This document shows, in pieces, positions 42,102 to 51,018 of a DNA stretch of 64,000 nt. The DNA comes from RGIG9041 sp045657265 (GTDB lineage: Bacteria; Bacillota; Clostridia; Oscillospirales; QAKW01): positions 62,001 through 126,000 of the forward strand of contig JAZOSU010000035.1 in the NCBI GenBank assembly GCA_045657265.1. The letters run 5' to 3'. Under the pieces are notes generated by a model. The model was not told where the DNA came from. It saw only the letters and a list, made by a program, of their open reading frames with translations, and did not search any database. The translations under genes and the position numbers were made by a program. Numbering within the stretch: position 1 is the first letter of the stretch; each line of letters opens with the position of its first letter.

Positions 42102-43094
42102 ATGATAATACCTGTAAAAACATCCGGCGGCGGATATGATATTATTCTGGAAAGAGGCGCCATTTCAAAAGCAGACAAATATTTTAATCTTGAAAGACGG
42201 GTTCTTATTGTAACAGATGACGGAGTTCCGCAAGATTATGCCAAAACATTGGCAGATAAATGCAAACTGCCTTATATTGTAACTCTGCCCAAAGGCGAGA
42301 ACACCAAAAGCTTTGAAAACTATAAACTGCTTCTTTCAAAGCTTGTAAGCTACGGCTTTACAAGAACAGACTGTATTGTTGCGGTAGGCGGCGGAGTTAT
42401 GGGAGACCTTGCAGGGTTTGCCTCAAGTAGTTTTATGCGTGGCATTGATTTTTATAACGTACCTACAACAGTCTTGTCGCAGGTGGATTCCTCTATCGGC
42501 GGAAAGGTTGCAATAAACTTTGAGGGTATTAAAAACATAGTAGGCGCTTTTTACCCGCCAAAAGCAGTTATCATAGATGCCGATACTCTTGCAACTCTTG
42601 ATGAAAGACAGATATCAAACGGACTTGCAGAAGCTGTTAAAATGTCACTTACCTGTGACAGTGAGCTGTTTGAACTGTTTGAAAAAGGCATCGCAAAACA
42701 GGATATAGAAACTGTAATCCGAAGAAGTCTTCTTATTAAAAAACAGGTAGTTGAGAAAGACGAGAAAGAATCGGGTGTTCGCAAAATTCTCAATTTCGGA
42801 CATACTCTGGCACATGCTATTGAATCCCAAAGCGGAATGAAAGAACTGTATCACGGCGAATGTGTGGCAATAGGAATGATAGCAATGTGCTCGGACAGTG
42901 TGAGAAAAAGACTTGAAAAAGTGCTTGAATCTCTTAATCTTCCCGTATCGGTGCAGTGTGACAGAGAAAAAATAATCGAAGCTGTAAAACACGATAAAAA
43001 ATGCAGTGGTGATAAGATTACGGTTATATACGTAGAAACTGTAGGACAGTACGTTATGAAAACTGTAGATATAAATCAACTGATAGGAGAATAA
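42102..43094 (+). CDS. aroB: 3-dehydroquinate synthase
   Basis: 330-residue NAD- and metal-dependent enzyme, second step of the shikimate pathway. Signature blocks are VGGGVMGDLAGFASSSFMRG, YNVPTTVLSQVDSSIGGKVAINF, and the metal-binding ILNFGHTLAHAIE with GECVAIGM. It is slightly shorter than the usual 350. SD AGGGG-like before ATG. Confidence 0.96.
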   Translation: MIIPVKTSGGGYDIILERGAISKADKYFNLERRVLIVTDDGVPQDYAKTLADKCKLPYIVTLPKGENTKSFENYKLLLSKLVSYGFTRTDCIVAVGGGVMGDLAGFASSSFMRGIDFYNVPTTVLSQVDSSIGGKVAINFEGIKNIVGAFYPPKAVIIDADTLATLDERQISNGLAEAVKMSLTCDSELFELFEKGIAKQDIETVIRRSLLIKKQVVEKDEKESGVRKILNFGHTLAHAIESQSGMKELYHGECVAIGMIAMCSDSVRKRLEKVLESLNLPVSVQCDREKIIEAVKHDKKCSGDKITVIYVETVGQYVMKTVDINQLIGE

Positions 43095-43096
43095 CC

Positions 43097-44188
43097 TTGA
43101 AAAACATATTCGGAAACAACTTGACAGTAACTCTTTTCGGCGAAAGCCACGGACAATATATAGGAGCAGTAATTGACGGTATATCTCCCGGAATTACGGT
43201 TGACAGAGATTTTATAGATGCAAAACTTGCCCTGAGAAGACCTGTAGGAGAAATTTCCACATCAAGACAGGAAGCTGACAACTACGTAATAGCATCGGGA
43301 GTATTTGAGGGAAAAACAACAGGTACACCCATAGCTATTATGATACCTAACGAAAATACAAAATCAAAAGACTATAGCGAGATACGCTCCAAAGCACGTC
43401 CTTCACATGCAGACTATACCGCTTTTGCAAAATACCACGGATTTGAAGACTACAGAGGAGGCGGACATTTCAGCGGAAGACTGACCGCGCCGATAGTTGT
43501 AGTCGGGGCAATATGTATGAGCGCACTTCAAAACAAAGGCATTTATATCGGCACTCATATAAAAAGCATACAAAACGTATGTGACAGAGATTTTGATAAT
43601 ATTCTTTGCGATATAAAAACCCTGTCTGATAAAGAGTTTGCGGTTTTGGACGAATCTGCAAAAGACAAAATGACAGACTGTATTTTAAACGCAAAAAAAG
43701 ACGGTGACAGTGTAGGCGGAGTTCTCGAAACTGCAGTATGGGGAATGCCATCAGGTGTAGGCGAACCGTTTTTTGACAGTATGGAAAGTATGATATCTCA
43801 CGCTATGTTTTCTATCCCTGCAGTAAAAGGGGTTGAATTCGGAGCGGGATTTGAAATTACCAAAATGCGCGGGTCTTTGGCAAACGACGAGTTTTATATG
43901 ACAGATGGTATGCCCGTTACTGCAACTAACAACGGCGGCGGAATAAACGCCGGAATTACAAACGGTATGCCCATTGTTTTCAGAACGGCGATAAAACCTA
44001 CCCCGTCAATTTCCAAACCTCAGCATACCGTTGACTTTATAAAAGGCGAAGATGCAACTTTAGAAATAAACGGAAGACACGACCCTTGCATAGTTCACAG
44101 AGCAAGAGTTGTTCAGGACTGTATGTGCGCTATTGTAATTGCCGATATGCTTATTACAAGATTCGGAACGGATTTTCTCGGAGAATAA
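43097..44188 (+). CDS. aroC: chorismate synthase
   Basis: 363-residue FMN enzyme, last shikimate step. It begins TTG-KNIFGNNLTVTLFGESHG, the family N-terminus, and carries RPSHADYTAFAKY, FSGRLTAPIVVVGA and RTAIKPTPSISKPQ. The TTG start sits 8 bases after AGGAGA and two bases after the aroB stop. Confidence 0.96.
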   Translation: MKNIFGNNLTVTLFGESHGQYIGAVIDGISPGITVDRDFIDAKLALRRPVGEISTSRQEADNYVIASGVFEGKTTGTPIAIMIPNENTKSKDYSEIRSKARPSHADYTAFAKYHGFEDYRGGGHFSGRLTAPIVVVGAICMSALQNKGIYIGTHIKSIQNVCDRDFDNILCDIKTLSDKEFAVLDESAKDKMTDCILNAKKDGDSVGGVLETAVWGMPSGVGEPFFDSMESMISHAMFSIPAVKGVEFGAGFEITKMRGSLANDEFYMTDGMPVTATNNGGGINAGITNGMPIVFRTAIKPTPSISKPQHTVDFIKGEDATLEINGRHDPCIVHRARVVQDCMCAIVIADMLITRFGTDFLGE

Positions 44189-44191
44189 TTT

Positions 44192-45433
44192 ATGGAATAC
44201 GGATGCATAGCAAAAAAACTTTCACACAGTTTTTCAAAAACAATCCATAATATGCTGTGCGATTACGATTATCAGTATATGGAACTTTCTGAAACTCAGC
44301 TTGAAAGTTTTATGATAAATAAACCCTTTAAAGCAATAAACGTTACCATTCCTTATAAACAGGATGTAATAAAATACCTCGATTATACAGATAGTATAGC
44401 CAAAAACATAGGCGCGGTTAATACTATCGTAAATAAAGATGGAAAACTTTATGGATATAATACCGATTTTTCAGGAATGATAGCTCTTATAAATAAAATC
44501 GGTTTATGCCTTGAAAACAAAAAGGTTGTAATTTTAGGTTCAGGCGGTACGTCCAAAACTGCGTATGAAGTTGCAAAATTTTTAAAGGCAAAAGAGGTTT
44601 TCAGGGTATCAAGAAGCGGAAAAGACGGCGCTATTACTTATGAGACTCTTTATGAATTTCATAAAGATACAGATATTCTGATAAATACTACTCCCTGCGG
44701 AATGTATCCCGAAATTGATAATGTGCCTGTGGATATTGATATATTTACAAATCTTTCGGGAGTTGTTGACGCTGTGTATAATCCCCTTCGTTCAAAGCTT
44801 GTTATGTCTGCAAAACAAAAAGGTATAAAAGCAGAGGGCGGACTGTATATGCTTGTGTCTCAGGCGGTTTTTGCATCGGAGCATTTTACAGGCAGAGAGT
44901 TTGACAAAAGTGAAATTGACAGAATATACAGTAGTATTTTAAAACAAAAAGAAAACATAGTGCTAACAGGAATGGCGGGATGCGGAAAAACCACTCTCGG
45001 CAGGGAAATTGCCAAAAAACTCGGTATGGATTTTGTTGATACCGACGAAGAAATTGTGAAAAAACAGGGCAAAGCCATACCTGAAATATTTAAAGAGAGT
45101 GGCGAGGCTGAGTTTCGCAGAATTGAAAGTCAGGTAATTGCGGAAATTTCGGGGCAAACGGCAATTGTCATTGCAACAGGGGGCGGAGCGGTTTTGAATG
45201 AACAAAACGTTCAGTCTCTTAAACAAAACGGCAAGGTAATCTTTATTGACAGAGACATTGAAAGAATAAACCCCACAGATGACAGACCCCTTTCTGACAA
45301 TTATGAGAAACTGAAAGCTCTTTATAATGAAAGACTGCCCATCTATATAGGATCTGCTGACATAAGAATTAAAACAGACGGAACTATAGACGAAAACGTT
45401 CGGAGAATTATAAATGAATGTAGTAATAACTAA
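44192..45433 (+). CDS. shikimate dehydrogenase-shikimate kinase fusion
   Basis: 413 residues carrying two enzymes. Residues 1-250 are AroE: KLSHSFSKTIHN, NVTIPYKQDVIKYLD, NTDFSGM and the NADP loop ILGSGGTSKTAYEV. Residues ~255-413 are AroK: Walker A GMAGCGKTTLGREIAKKL, DTDEEIVKKQG, FRRIE and ATGGGAVL. The fusion joins steps 4 and 5 of the pathway. The combined domains are uninterrupted, so it is not a sequencing artefact. Its end overlaps aroA by 20 bp. Confidence 0.95.
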   Translation: MEYGCIAKKLSHSFSKTIHNMLCDYDYQYMELSETQLESFMINKPFKAINVTIPYKQDVIKYLDYTDSIAKNIGAVNTIVNKDGKLYGYNTDFSGMIALINKIGLCLENKKVVILGSGGTSKTAYEVAKFLKAKEVFRVSRSGKDGAITYETLYEFHKDTDILINTTPCGMYPEIDNVPVDIDIFTNLSGVVDAVYNPLRSKLVMSAKQKGIKAEGGLYMLVSQAVFASEHFTGREFDKSEIDRIYSSILKQKENIVLTGMAGCGKTTLGREIAKKLGMDFVDTDEEIVKKQGKAIPEIFKESGEAEFRRIESQVIAEISGQTAIVIATGGGAVLNEQNVQSLKQNGKVIFIDRDIERINPTDDRPLSDNYEKLKALYNERLPIYIGSADIRIKTDGTIDENVRRIINECSNN

Positions 45434-46556
45434 AAGCATAGCAAAAGGAGAAATAAAAGCTCCCCCTTCTAAAAGTATGGCTCACAGACTGCTTATCTGC
45501 AGTCATTTTGCGGGTGGCTCGGTTGTTTCGGGTGTTGAATATTCAGAGGATATAAAAGCTACAAAAGAGTGTCTTGAAGCTCTGGAAACAGGAGACGAGC
45601 TATATTGTAATGAAAGCGGAAGCACTCTTCGGTTTATCATTCCCATCTGTCTTTTGCAAGACAGAGAAATAACCCTTAAAGGTACAGACAGGCTGTTTTC
45701 CCGTTGTCTTGAAGTGTACGAGGATATATGCAACAAGCAAAACCTGTATTTTAAACAGACTGAAAACAGCGTTACTGTCAAAGGAAAATTAAAAAGCGGA
45801 TATTTCAAAGTCAGAGGCGATATTTCAAGTCAGTTTATAAGCGGTCTTATGTTTGTTTTGCCTTCTTTGGAGGGTGAGAGCGTAATTGAAATATCGGGTA
45901 AAATTGAAAGCAGACCTTATATTGATATGACTTTAGAAGCCCTTGAAACTTTCGGTATTTGCGAAAAGTTTGAGGGCAATATAATCACAATAAAAGGAAA
46001 TCAGAAATATATGCCCCAAACTGTAAAGGTTACGGGAGATTATTCAAACAGCGCATTTTTAGATGCTTTTAATTATCTTGGCGGAGACGTTAAGGTTTCG
46101 GGACTTGATGAAAACTCCTGTCAGGGAGATAAAATATATAAAGAGTATTTTGAAAGTCTTGAAAAGGGTACACCTACTCTTGACGTGAGTGACTGCCCTG
46201 ACCTTGCGCCTGTGCTTATGGCGCTTGCGGCGGCAAAAAACGGTTGTAAACTCACAGGAACACGCAGACTTAAAATCAAAGAAAGCGACAGAGGAGTTGC
46301 TATGAAAACGGAACTTGCCAAAATGGGAGTTTCGGTTACGGTAAACGATAATGACATTGTAGTTACGGGAAAGGTTTGTACTCCAAAAGAAACCCTTTAC
46401 GGTCACAATGACCATAGAATAGTAATGGCTCTTTCGGTACTTTGTTCTGTGACAGGCGGTACTATTGAGGGAGCAGAGGCGGTAAGTAAAAGCTACCCCG
46501 ACTTTTTTGAAAAAATAAAAACACTTGGAATAGAGGCGAATGTAAATGAAACTTGA
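45414..46556 (+). CDS. aroA: 3-phosphoshikimate 1-carboxyvinyltransferase (EPSP synthase)
   Basis: 380 residues; adds enolpyruvate to shikimate-3-phosphate. Conserved parts are KAPPSKSMAHRLLIC, ESGSTLRFIIPI, SSQFISGLMFVLPSL, RRLKIKESDRG and HNDHRIVMALSV. The family is usually about 430 residues, so it is on the short side. The glyphosate-site NSG-like motif here is ESGSTLRF, as in class II-type enzymes. ATG at 45414 follows GGAG. Confidence 0.95.
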   Translation: MNVVITKSIAKGEIKAPPSKSMAHRLLICSHFAGGSVVSGVEYSEDIKATKECLEALETGDELYCNESGSTLRFIIPICLLQDREITLKGTDRLFSRCLEVYEDICNKQNLYFKQTENSVTVKGKLKSGYFKVRGDISSQFISGLMFVLPSLEGESVIEISGKIESRPYIDMTLEALETFGICEKFEGNIITIKGNQKYMPQTVKVTGDYSNSAFLDAFNYLGGDVKVSGLDENSCQGDKIYKEYFESLEKGTPTLDVSDCPDLAPVLMALAAAKNGCKLTGTRRLKIKESDRGVAMKTELAKMGVSVTVNDNDIVVTGKVCTPKETLYGHNDHRIVMALSVLCSVTGGTIEGAEAVSKSYPDFFEKIKTLGIEANVNET

Positions 46557-47406
46557 AAAAAATATGAAGACGCTTATAATAGGCCTTGGACTACTTGGCG
46601 GAAGCTACGCTATGAGTCTTAAAAGACAGGGTTATCCCGTGTATGCAATAACCCGCTCACAGTCTTCTATTGATTACGCGCTTGAACATAATATGATAGA
46701 CGGTGGAACAACCGAGATAGATGAGGAGCTTATAGGTTCTGCCGATCTTGTGATTTTTGCTCTTTATCCCAACGTGTTTAAAAACTGGATAAAAGAAAAT
46801 CAGCAATATTTTAAAAAAGGCGCGGTTATTACTGATGTTACGGGTGTTAAAGCCTGTATCGTATATGAAATTCAGGATATGTTAAGACAGGATGTGGAAT
46901 TTATTGCGGCGCATCCTATGGCAGGTAAAGAAGTGTACGGTGTAGAAAATGCCGACGACAGTATATTCCATAAAGCCAATTATATAGTTGTTCCCACTTC
47001 CCAAAATACAGCGGCGGCAATGGAGCTTTGCCGTGACCTTGGTTGGAAGCTCGGTTTTAAAGACGTTTCCGAGCTTTCCCCCGAAATGCACGACGAGATG
47101 ATAGCTTATCTGTCTCAGCTGACTCATTGTATAGCGGTTTCGCTTATGTGCTGTAATGATTTTCGAGGTCTTGAAAACTATACGGGTGACTCGTTCCGTG
47201 ACCTTACAAGAATTGCGAAAATAAACGACGATATGTGGAGTGAACTGTTTGTTTTAAACAGAGATACACTCCTTCGTGAAATGGATAAATTCAGACGTTC
47301 GTTCAATGATATGTACGATAAACTTTTAAATTGTGACGAAGACGGTATGCGCGAAATGATGAAAGTATCTACTATGCGCAGAAAACGGTTTGACAAAAAA
47401 GATTAA
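46546..47406 (+). CDS. tyrA: prephenate dehydrogenase
   Basis: 286 residues; oxidises prephenate to 4-hydroxyphenylpyruvate for tyrosine. The NAD-binding loop is IIGLGLLGGSYAMSL, followed by ITDVTGVKACIVYEI, AAHPMAGKE and the helical dimer domain (LTHCIAVSLMC, GDSFRDLTRIAK). No chorismate mutase or ACT domain is attached, so it depends on PheA's mutase. It overlaps aroA by 11 bp. Confidence 0.94.
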   Translation: MKLEKNMKTLIIGLGLLGGSYAMSLKRQGYPVYAITRSQSSIDYALEHNMIDGGTTEIDEELIGSADLVIFALYPNVFKNWIKENQQYFKKGAVITDVTGVKACIVYEIQDMLRQDVEFIAAHPMAGKEVYGVENADDSIFHKANYIVVPTSQNTAAAMELCRDLGWKLGFKDVSELSPEMHDEMIAYLSQLTHCIAVSLMCCNDFRGLENYTGDSFRDLTRIAKINDDMWSELFVLNRDTLLREMDKFRRSFNDMYDKLLNCDEDGMREMMKVSTMRRKRFDKKD

Positions 47407-47407
47407 G

Positions 47408-47553
47408 GTGACAAGAGTAATACGAACCTGCCGTAAAGATGCAGATTTCGGGTCTTTTCACCGATTTTATTCTCGTAAGGCGCCTTGCCTTACTTCGCCT
47501 AAACATCAGCAAAAATCCGCCTTTTAAAAACAAGTTCGGATTATTCTTGTTAC
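47408..47553. repeat. inverted-repeat element between tyrA and DAHP synthase
   Basis: 146 bp bounded by 23-bp imperfect inverted repeats (47408-47430 and 47531-47553; 19 of 23 match; core ACAAGArTAATmCGAAC). The interior has a perfect hairpin GTAAGGCgccttGCCTTAC and CACCGATTTTATTCTCG. The whole can close into one structured RNA just before the DAHP synthase SD. No ORF is present. A CACCGATTT-containing insert at 55750-55861 may be related. Confidence 0.75.
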
Positions 47554-47569
47554 ATTAAGGAGAACTATT

Positions 47570-48592
47570 ATGGAATTTTTAAGAAAACTTCCCATTCCTA
47601 TGGATATAAAAACCCAGTATCCTTTATCGGATAAAATGGTTTTGGTAAAAGAAAAAAGAGATAAAGAAATACGTGAGGTGTTCGAGGGAAAATCAGATAA
47701 ATTTATTCTGGTTATAGGTCCTTGCTCTGCCGACTCAAAAGAGCCTGTAATGGACTATATATCACGTCTTCGTCTTGTTCAGGATAAGGTTTGTGATAAA
47801 ATTATCATAATTCCCAGAATTTATACAAACAAACCGAGAACAACAGGTGACGGTTATAAGGGTATGCTTCATCAGCCAAACCCCGAAGAGCATACAGATA
47901 TGCTAAAGGGCATCATTTCTATCAGAGACTTGCACCTGTCGGCTCTTCGTGACTGCGATTTTTCCTGTGCCGACGAAATGCTCTACCCTGAAAACTACAG
48001 ATATCTTTCCGATCTTTTGTCATATGTTGCAATAGGCGCCCGTTCTGTTGAAAACCAGCAACATAGACTGACAGCATCAGGGCTTGATATACCGGTTGGT
48101 ATGAAAAACCCTACAGGCGGTGACCTTTCCATTATGATGAACGCTATCACAGCAGGTCAGCATAAGCATACTTTCCTTTACAGAGGTTGGGAAGTGCGTT
48201 CAGAGGGTAATCCGTATACCCACTCGATTCTCAGAGGGTATATTGATTTTGCAGGTAAAAACATTTCAAACTACCACTACGAAGACCTTATGAACCTAAG
48301 ACAACTGTATAACGATTATGCTCTTGAAAATCCTGCAGTTATAATTGATACAAACCACGCAAACTCAGGCAAAAAATGGCAGGAACAAATCAGAATTGCA
48401 AAAGATATCGTTCATAGCGTTGGTATAAATCCCGAACTTCGTAAAATGGTTAAAGGTCTTATGATAGAAAGCTATATTGAAGACGGCGCACAGAAGATAG
48501 GCGAACACATTTACGGAAAATCCATCACCGACCCCTGTCTCGGCTGGGAAAAAACCGAAAAACTTATATATGATATAGCAGACAAACTGTAA
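47570..48592 (+). CDS. DAHP synthase, class I (AroFGH type)
   Basis: 340 residues; first step of the shikimate pathway from PEP and erythrose-4-phosphate. Motifs are VIGPCSADSK, IPRIYTNKPRTTGDGYKGM, GARSVENQQHR, VGMKNPTGGDL, IIDTNHANSGK and the metal ligands in SYIEDGAQK. It is of the E. coli feedback-regulated type rather than the AroA(Q) fusion common in Bacilli. Separated from tyrA by the inverted-repeat element; probably still the end of the operon, but it could have its own promoter. Confidence 0.95.
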   Translation: MEFLRKLPIPMDIKTQYPLSDKMVLVKEKRDKEIREVFEGKSDKFILVIGPCSADSKEPVMDYISRLRLVQDKVCDKIIIIPRIYTNKPRTTGDGYKGMLHQPNPEEHTDMLKGIISIRDLHLSALRDCDFSCADEMLYPENYRYLSDLLSYVAIGARSVENQQHRLTASGLDIPVGMKNPTGGDLSIMMNAITAGQHKHTFLYRGWEVRSEGNPYTHSILRGYIDFAGKNISNYHYEDLMNLRQLYNDYALENPAVIIDTNHANSGKKWQEQIRIAKDIVHSVGINPELRKMVKGLMIESYIEDGAQKIGEHIYGKSITDPCLGWEKTEKLIYDIADKL

Positions 48593-48612
48593 CAGTAAAA
48601 GGCGTATAATTA

Positions 48613-48642
48613 GAAAACCATCGCAATTTGCGATGGTTTTTT
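48613..48642 (+). terminator. terminator of the aromatic operon
   Basis: GAAAACCATCGCA-ATT-TGCGATGGTTTTTT. Confidence 0.92.
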
Positions 48643-48707
48643 AACATTTTATTTTTTGTGTAGTTATTTTTTGCCTTTTGCGTTCTAAGTGATTTTTACA
48701 TCCCGCG

Positions 48708-49961
48708 TTAATTATTTACGCCATGGTGGCAAGTAGGACTTGTCATATCACAAGCTTTGAAGGTATATCCGTTTGCAAGACCCCACTGTATAATCTGTTC
48801 AACTGCATTTACGCTGAAGCTTTTGATGTCGTGTTGCAGTACAACAGATACGCTGTGAGTTGCCATTCCGTTTATGACGTTTTTGGCAACCTGTGAAGTC
48901 GAGGTAGTCTCGCCTGCATCACCGCTTGTTACATTCCAGTCAAAGTATCTGAACCCTTTTGCGGTAACTGAGTTTACAAGAGAAGACATAATTCCGGGGT
49001 TGAATGAGCTTACCATATTTGAACTTCCACCGGGGAAACGGGTAAGGGTTGTGGTGACACCTGTCTGCGCTTTTATTATGTTTTGCATTTTGTAAAGGTC
49101 GGCAAAAAATGCGTCTTCACTTGCATAAATCTGTTTGTAGTTGTGGGTTGCGGTGTGAATTGCTATTGCGTGACCCTCGCTTGTCATACGTGAAAACAGA
49201 TGGTTGTATGACGGATTGTTGTTTGTTACAAAAAACGTTGCGGGAACATTATATTTTTTAAGAACGTCAAGAAGCTTTGCTGTATAAGGTCCGGGACCGT
49301 CATCAAATGTCAGGTATACAACTTTCTGACCGGGGTTTACGGAGGGCTGTTCCTGTACAGTAACGGTTACTTTTTTGGGCGGTTCTTTAACAGTAACTTT
49401 TCTTGTTGCAGTTGCTGTGTTTCCGCTTGAGTCTTTGATTTCGTATGTGATAACATACTCTCCTGTTTTTTCGGCATCAACACTGCCCGATACAGTAACA
49501 TTTGACGAAATATCTCCGTCGTAGTTATCCTGAGCTACAATTCCTGCATCTTCAAACTTCTTGCCTTTGGTTATGGAAACCTCAGCATCACCGTTTAAAG
49601 TAATGACGGGAGGGGCTGTGTCCTTGACGGAAACTTTTCTTATAAACTCGGCAGACAGTTTTTTGTAGTTTGCTGTGTATTTTACTGTATACTCGCCCAC
49701 CTTTGAAGTGTCAATCGTGTTTTCAGTTACAACTTCTACGGGTTTGCCGTTTTTGTATATCCATTTTCCGTATACTGCGGCACTTGCACCGGGGTCGGTA
49801 TAGCTCTCACCGTATTCAAGAGTTATTTCGGTGTCTCCTTGGGGTTTTATTTCTATGTGGAATTTGTTAAGAGCAATAAACCCCAGTATAATTCCTGCAA
49901 TGGCAACAACCGATGCCAGAGCAATACATATAATAATTATCAGTTTTTTATTTTTAAGCAT
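48708..49961 (-). CDS. membrane-anchored polysaccharide deacetylase with two DUF5011 domains
   Basis: 417 residues. An N-terminal anchor (LIIIICIALASVVAIAGIIL) is followed by two Ig-like DUF5011 domains (LEYGESYTDPGASAAV..., ITKGKKFEDAGIVAQDN...) and a C-terminal NodB domain. The NodB motifs are complete: TFDDGP, HTATHNY (metal His pair), RFPGGSSN, and the C-terminal VVLQHD. It probably removes acetyl groups from peptidoglycan or another surface glycan. The DUF5011 modules likely space the enzyme from the membrane. Confidence 0.93.
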   Translation of the reverse strand: MLKNKKLIIIICIALASVVAIAGIILGFIALNKFHIEIKPQGDTEITLEYGESYTDPGASAAVYGKWIYKNGKPVEVVTENTIDTSKVGEYTVKYTANYKKLSAEFIRKVSVKDTAPPVITLNGDAEVSITKGKKFEDAGIVAQDNYDGDISSNVTVSGSVDAEKTGEYVITYEIKDSSGNTATATRKVTVKEPPKKVTVTVQEQPSVNPGQKVVYLTFDDGPGPYTAKLLDVLKKYNVPATFFVTNNNPSYNHLFSRMTSEGHAIAIHTATHNYKQIYASEDAFFADLYKMQNIIKAQTGVTTTLTRFPGGSSNMVSSFNPGIMSSLVNSVTAKGFRYFDWNVTSGDAGETTSTSQVAKNVINGMATHSVSVVLQHDIKSFSVNAVEQIIQWGLANGYTFKACDMTSPTCHHGVNN

Positions 49962-50180
49962 TTCAAAACCTCTTCCTTTATTATTATTTATATTATAGGA
50001 TATATGTAAAAATTATAAAAGTCAACCATTGATAAATAAATACCTCTATTTTACAATGAGTCAAGAGGTGGTTTTAAATGGGTTTTGACAGACGAGCTTT
50101 TGGCGGAAGATATAAAAATACATATAAAAAATACTGCCCTCGCTGTGCTTGAATACTGCAAAGAAAGGGAAATAATATGA
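49962..50180. other. intergenic with an open but unrecognised stretch
   Basis: Between the deacetylase start and the oxidoreductase relic. One + frame reads TDELLAEDIKIHIKNTALAV then LEYCKEREII before a TGA at 50178, in the same frame as the relic that follows. I do not recognise it; it may be part of the same decayed gene. Confidence 0.35.
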
Positions 50181-50393
50181 AACAGTTCTCAGATTGCTAT
50201 AAAAGGCGATAGCATTGTAAGCGGTCACGGTGGCGGAGACAACGGAATTATAACCGCCCTTTATGATTATCTTACAGATAAACTTACAAAAGAAGAGGTC
50301 AGCGAGATAGAAGTTTCTTGTAAAAACCATATGCTTGTTTTTGCAGCAGAACATTCAAGACATACAGGCACAGTTGTGGATATAGACTGCTGA
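50181..50393 (+). pseudogene. C-terminal relic of a Gfo/Idh/MocA-type oxidoreductase
   Basis: The frame reads QIAIKGDSIVSGHGGGDNG, then ITALYDYLTDKL and ISCKNH-like VSCKNHMLVFAAEHSRHTG. SGHGGGD and FAAExSRxxG are the C-terminal hallmarks of Gfo/Idh/MocA sugar dehydrogenases. The N-terminal NAD domain is absent and the frame is blocked by a TGA at 50178. Confidence 0.65.
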
Positions 50394-50405
50394 GCCCTGA
50401 AAATA

Positions 50406-50442
50406 AAATCACTCGTATTATACAAACACGAGTGATTTTTTT
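50406..50442 (+). terminator. terminator copy 1 flanking the small regulator module
   Basis: AAATCACTCGT-loop-ACGAGTGATTTTTTT, loop ATTATACAAAC. The same sequence recurs at 51018-51055 with one stem change. Confidence 0.9.
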
Positions 50443-50445
50443 GTT

Positions 50446-50691
50446 TTAAAAATCGTGCCGAAAAGAAATATTTCCGCAGTTTTTTTCAAAAATACAAACT
50501 ATTTTTTCAATTTTTTCAAAACAATCATTATCAGCAAGAGTGCTATCTTCTAAAACTGCTTTGATTTGACTCAATGCATTGTAGCAATTTAATTCGATTA
50601 TTTCATTTGCATCAATTTTCAAATCAGGAAAGTATACTTCTGCTTTTTCTTTTTTTAAAACATTAATCAATATTTGTTTATATAATTCCAT
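50446..50691 (-). CDS. conserved small hypothetical protein, 81 residues
   Basis: MELYKQILINVLKKEKAEVY..., with CYNALSQIKAVLEDSTLAD and DCFEKIEKIV, and an RHDF end. It looks like a small all-helical protein of a kind often seen near Clostridia mobile genes, but I cannot give a function. It diverges from the XRE regulator at 50821 across an operator-like dyad, suggesting joint control. An AAGGAG SD lies before the start. Confidence 0.75.
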   Translation of the reverse strand: MELYKQILINVLKKEKAEVYFPDLKIDANEIIELNCYNALSQIKAVLEDSTLADNDCFEKIEKIVCIFEKNCGNISFRHDF

Positions 50692-50740
50692 ATTTTTCTC
50701 CTTGTTTTTAAGTGAAAATTTAAGTTATTTTAAATTGTAT

Positions 50741-50766
50741 CATATTGTGATTATATTCACAATATG
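50741..50766. promoter_or_regulatory. operator-like dyad
   Basis: CATATTGTGA-TTATAT-TCACAATATG: perfect 10-bp arms with a 6-bp spacer, in the gap between two divergent small genes, one of which encodes an XRE-type DNA-binding protein. Confidence 0.75.
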
Positions 50767-50820
50767 ATTTTTTGATTTTTCTGCCTATTATAATATCATA
50801 AACAAAAAGAAGGTGATATT

Positions 50821-51018
50821 ATTATAGACTACAGTCCGTTATGGAAAACTATGGAGAAAAATGGCATAACACAGTATAAGCTGCTTAAATCGGGAATTGA
50901 TAATAAAACACTCGATTCGCTTAAAAACAATAAAAATATCACTATGTTAACGCTTGAAAAACTGTGTACTATCATTGGATGTGAGCCAAATGACATTGTG
51001 AAATTTACAGAAAAATAA
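50821..51018 (+). CDS. small XRE-family transcriptional regulator without a standard start codon
   Basis: 65 codons: DYSPLWKTMEKNGITQYKLL, SGIDNKTLDSLKNNKNITML and LTLEKLCTIIGCEPNDIVKF, a complete Cro/CI-type helix-turn-helix of the YozG-like class. Upstream is a fine SD (AAGAAGGTG), but the codons after it are ATT ATA GAC where ATG or GTG is expected. Either ATT is used as a rare start or the start codon was lost. The operator dyad 55 bp upstream fits autoregulation. Confidence 0.75.
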   Translation: MIDYSPLWKTMEKNGITQYKLLKSGIDNKTLDSLKNNKNITMLTLEKLCTIIGCEPNDIVKFTEK

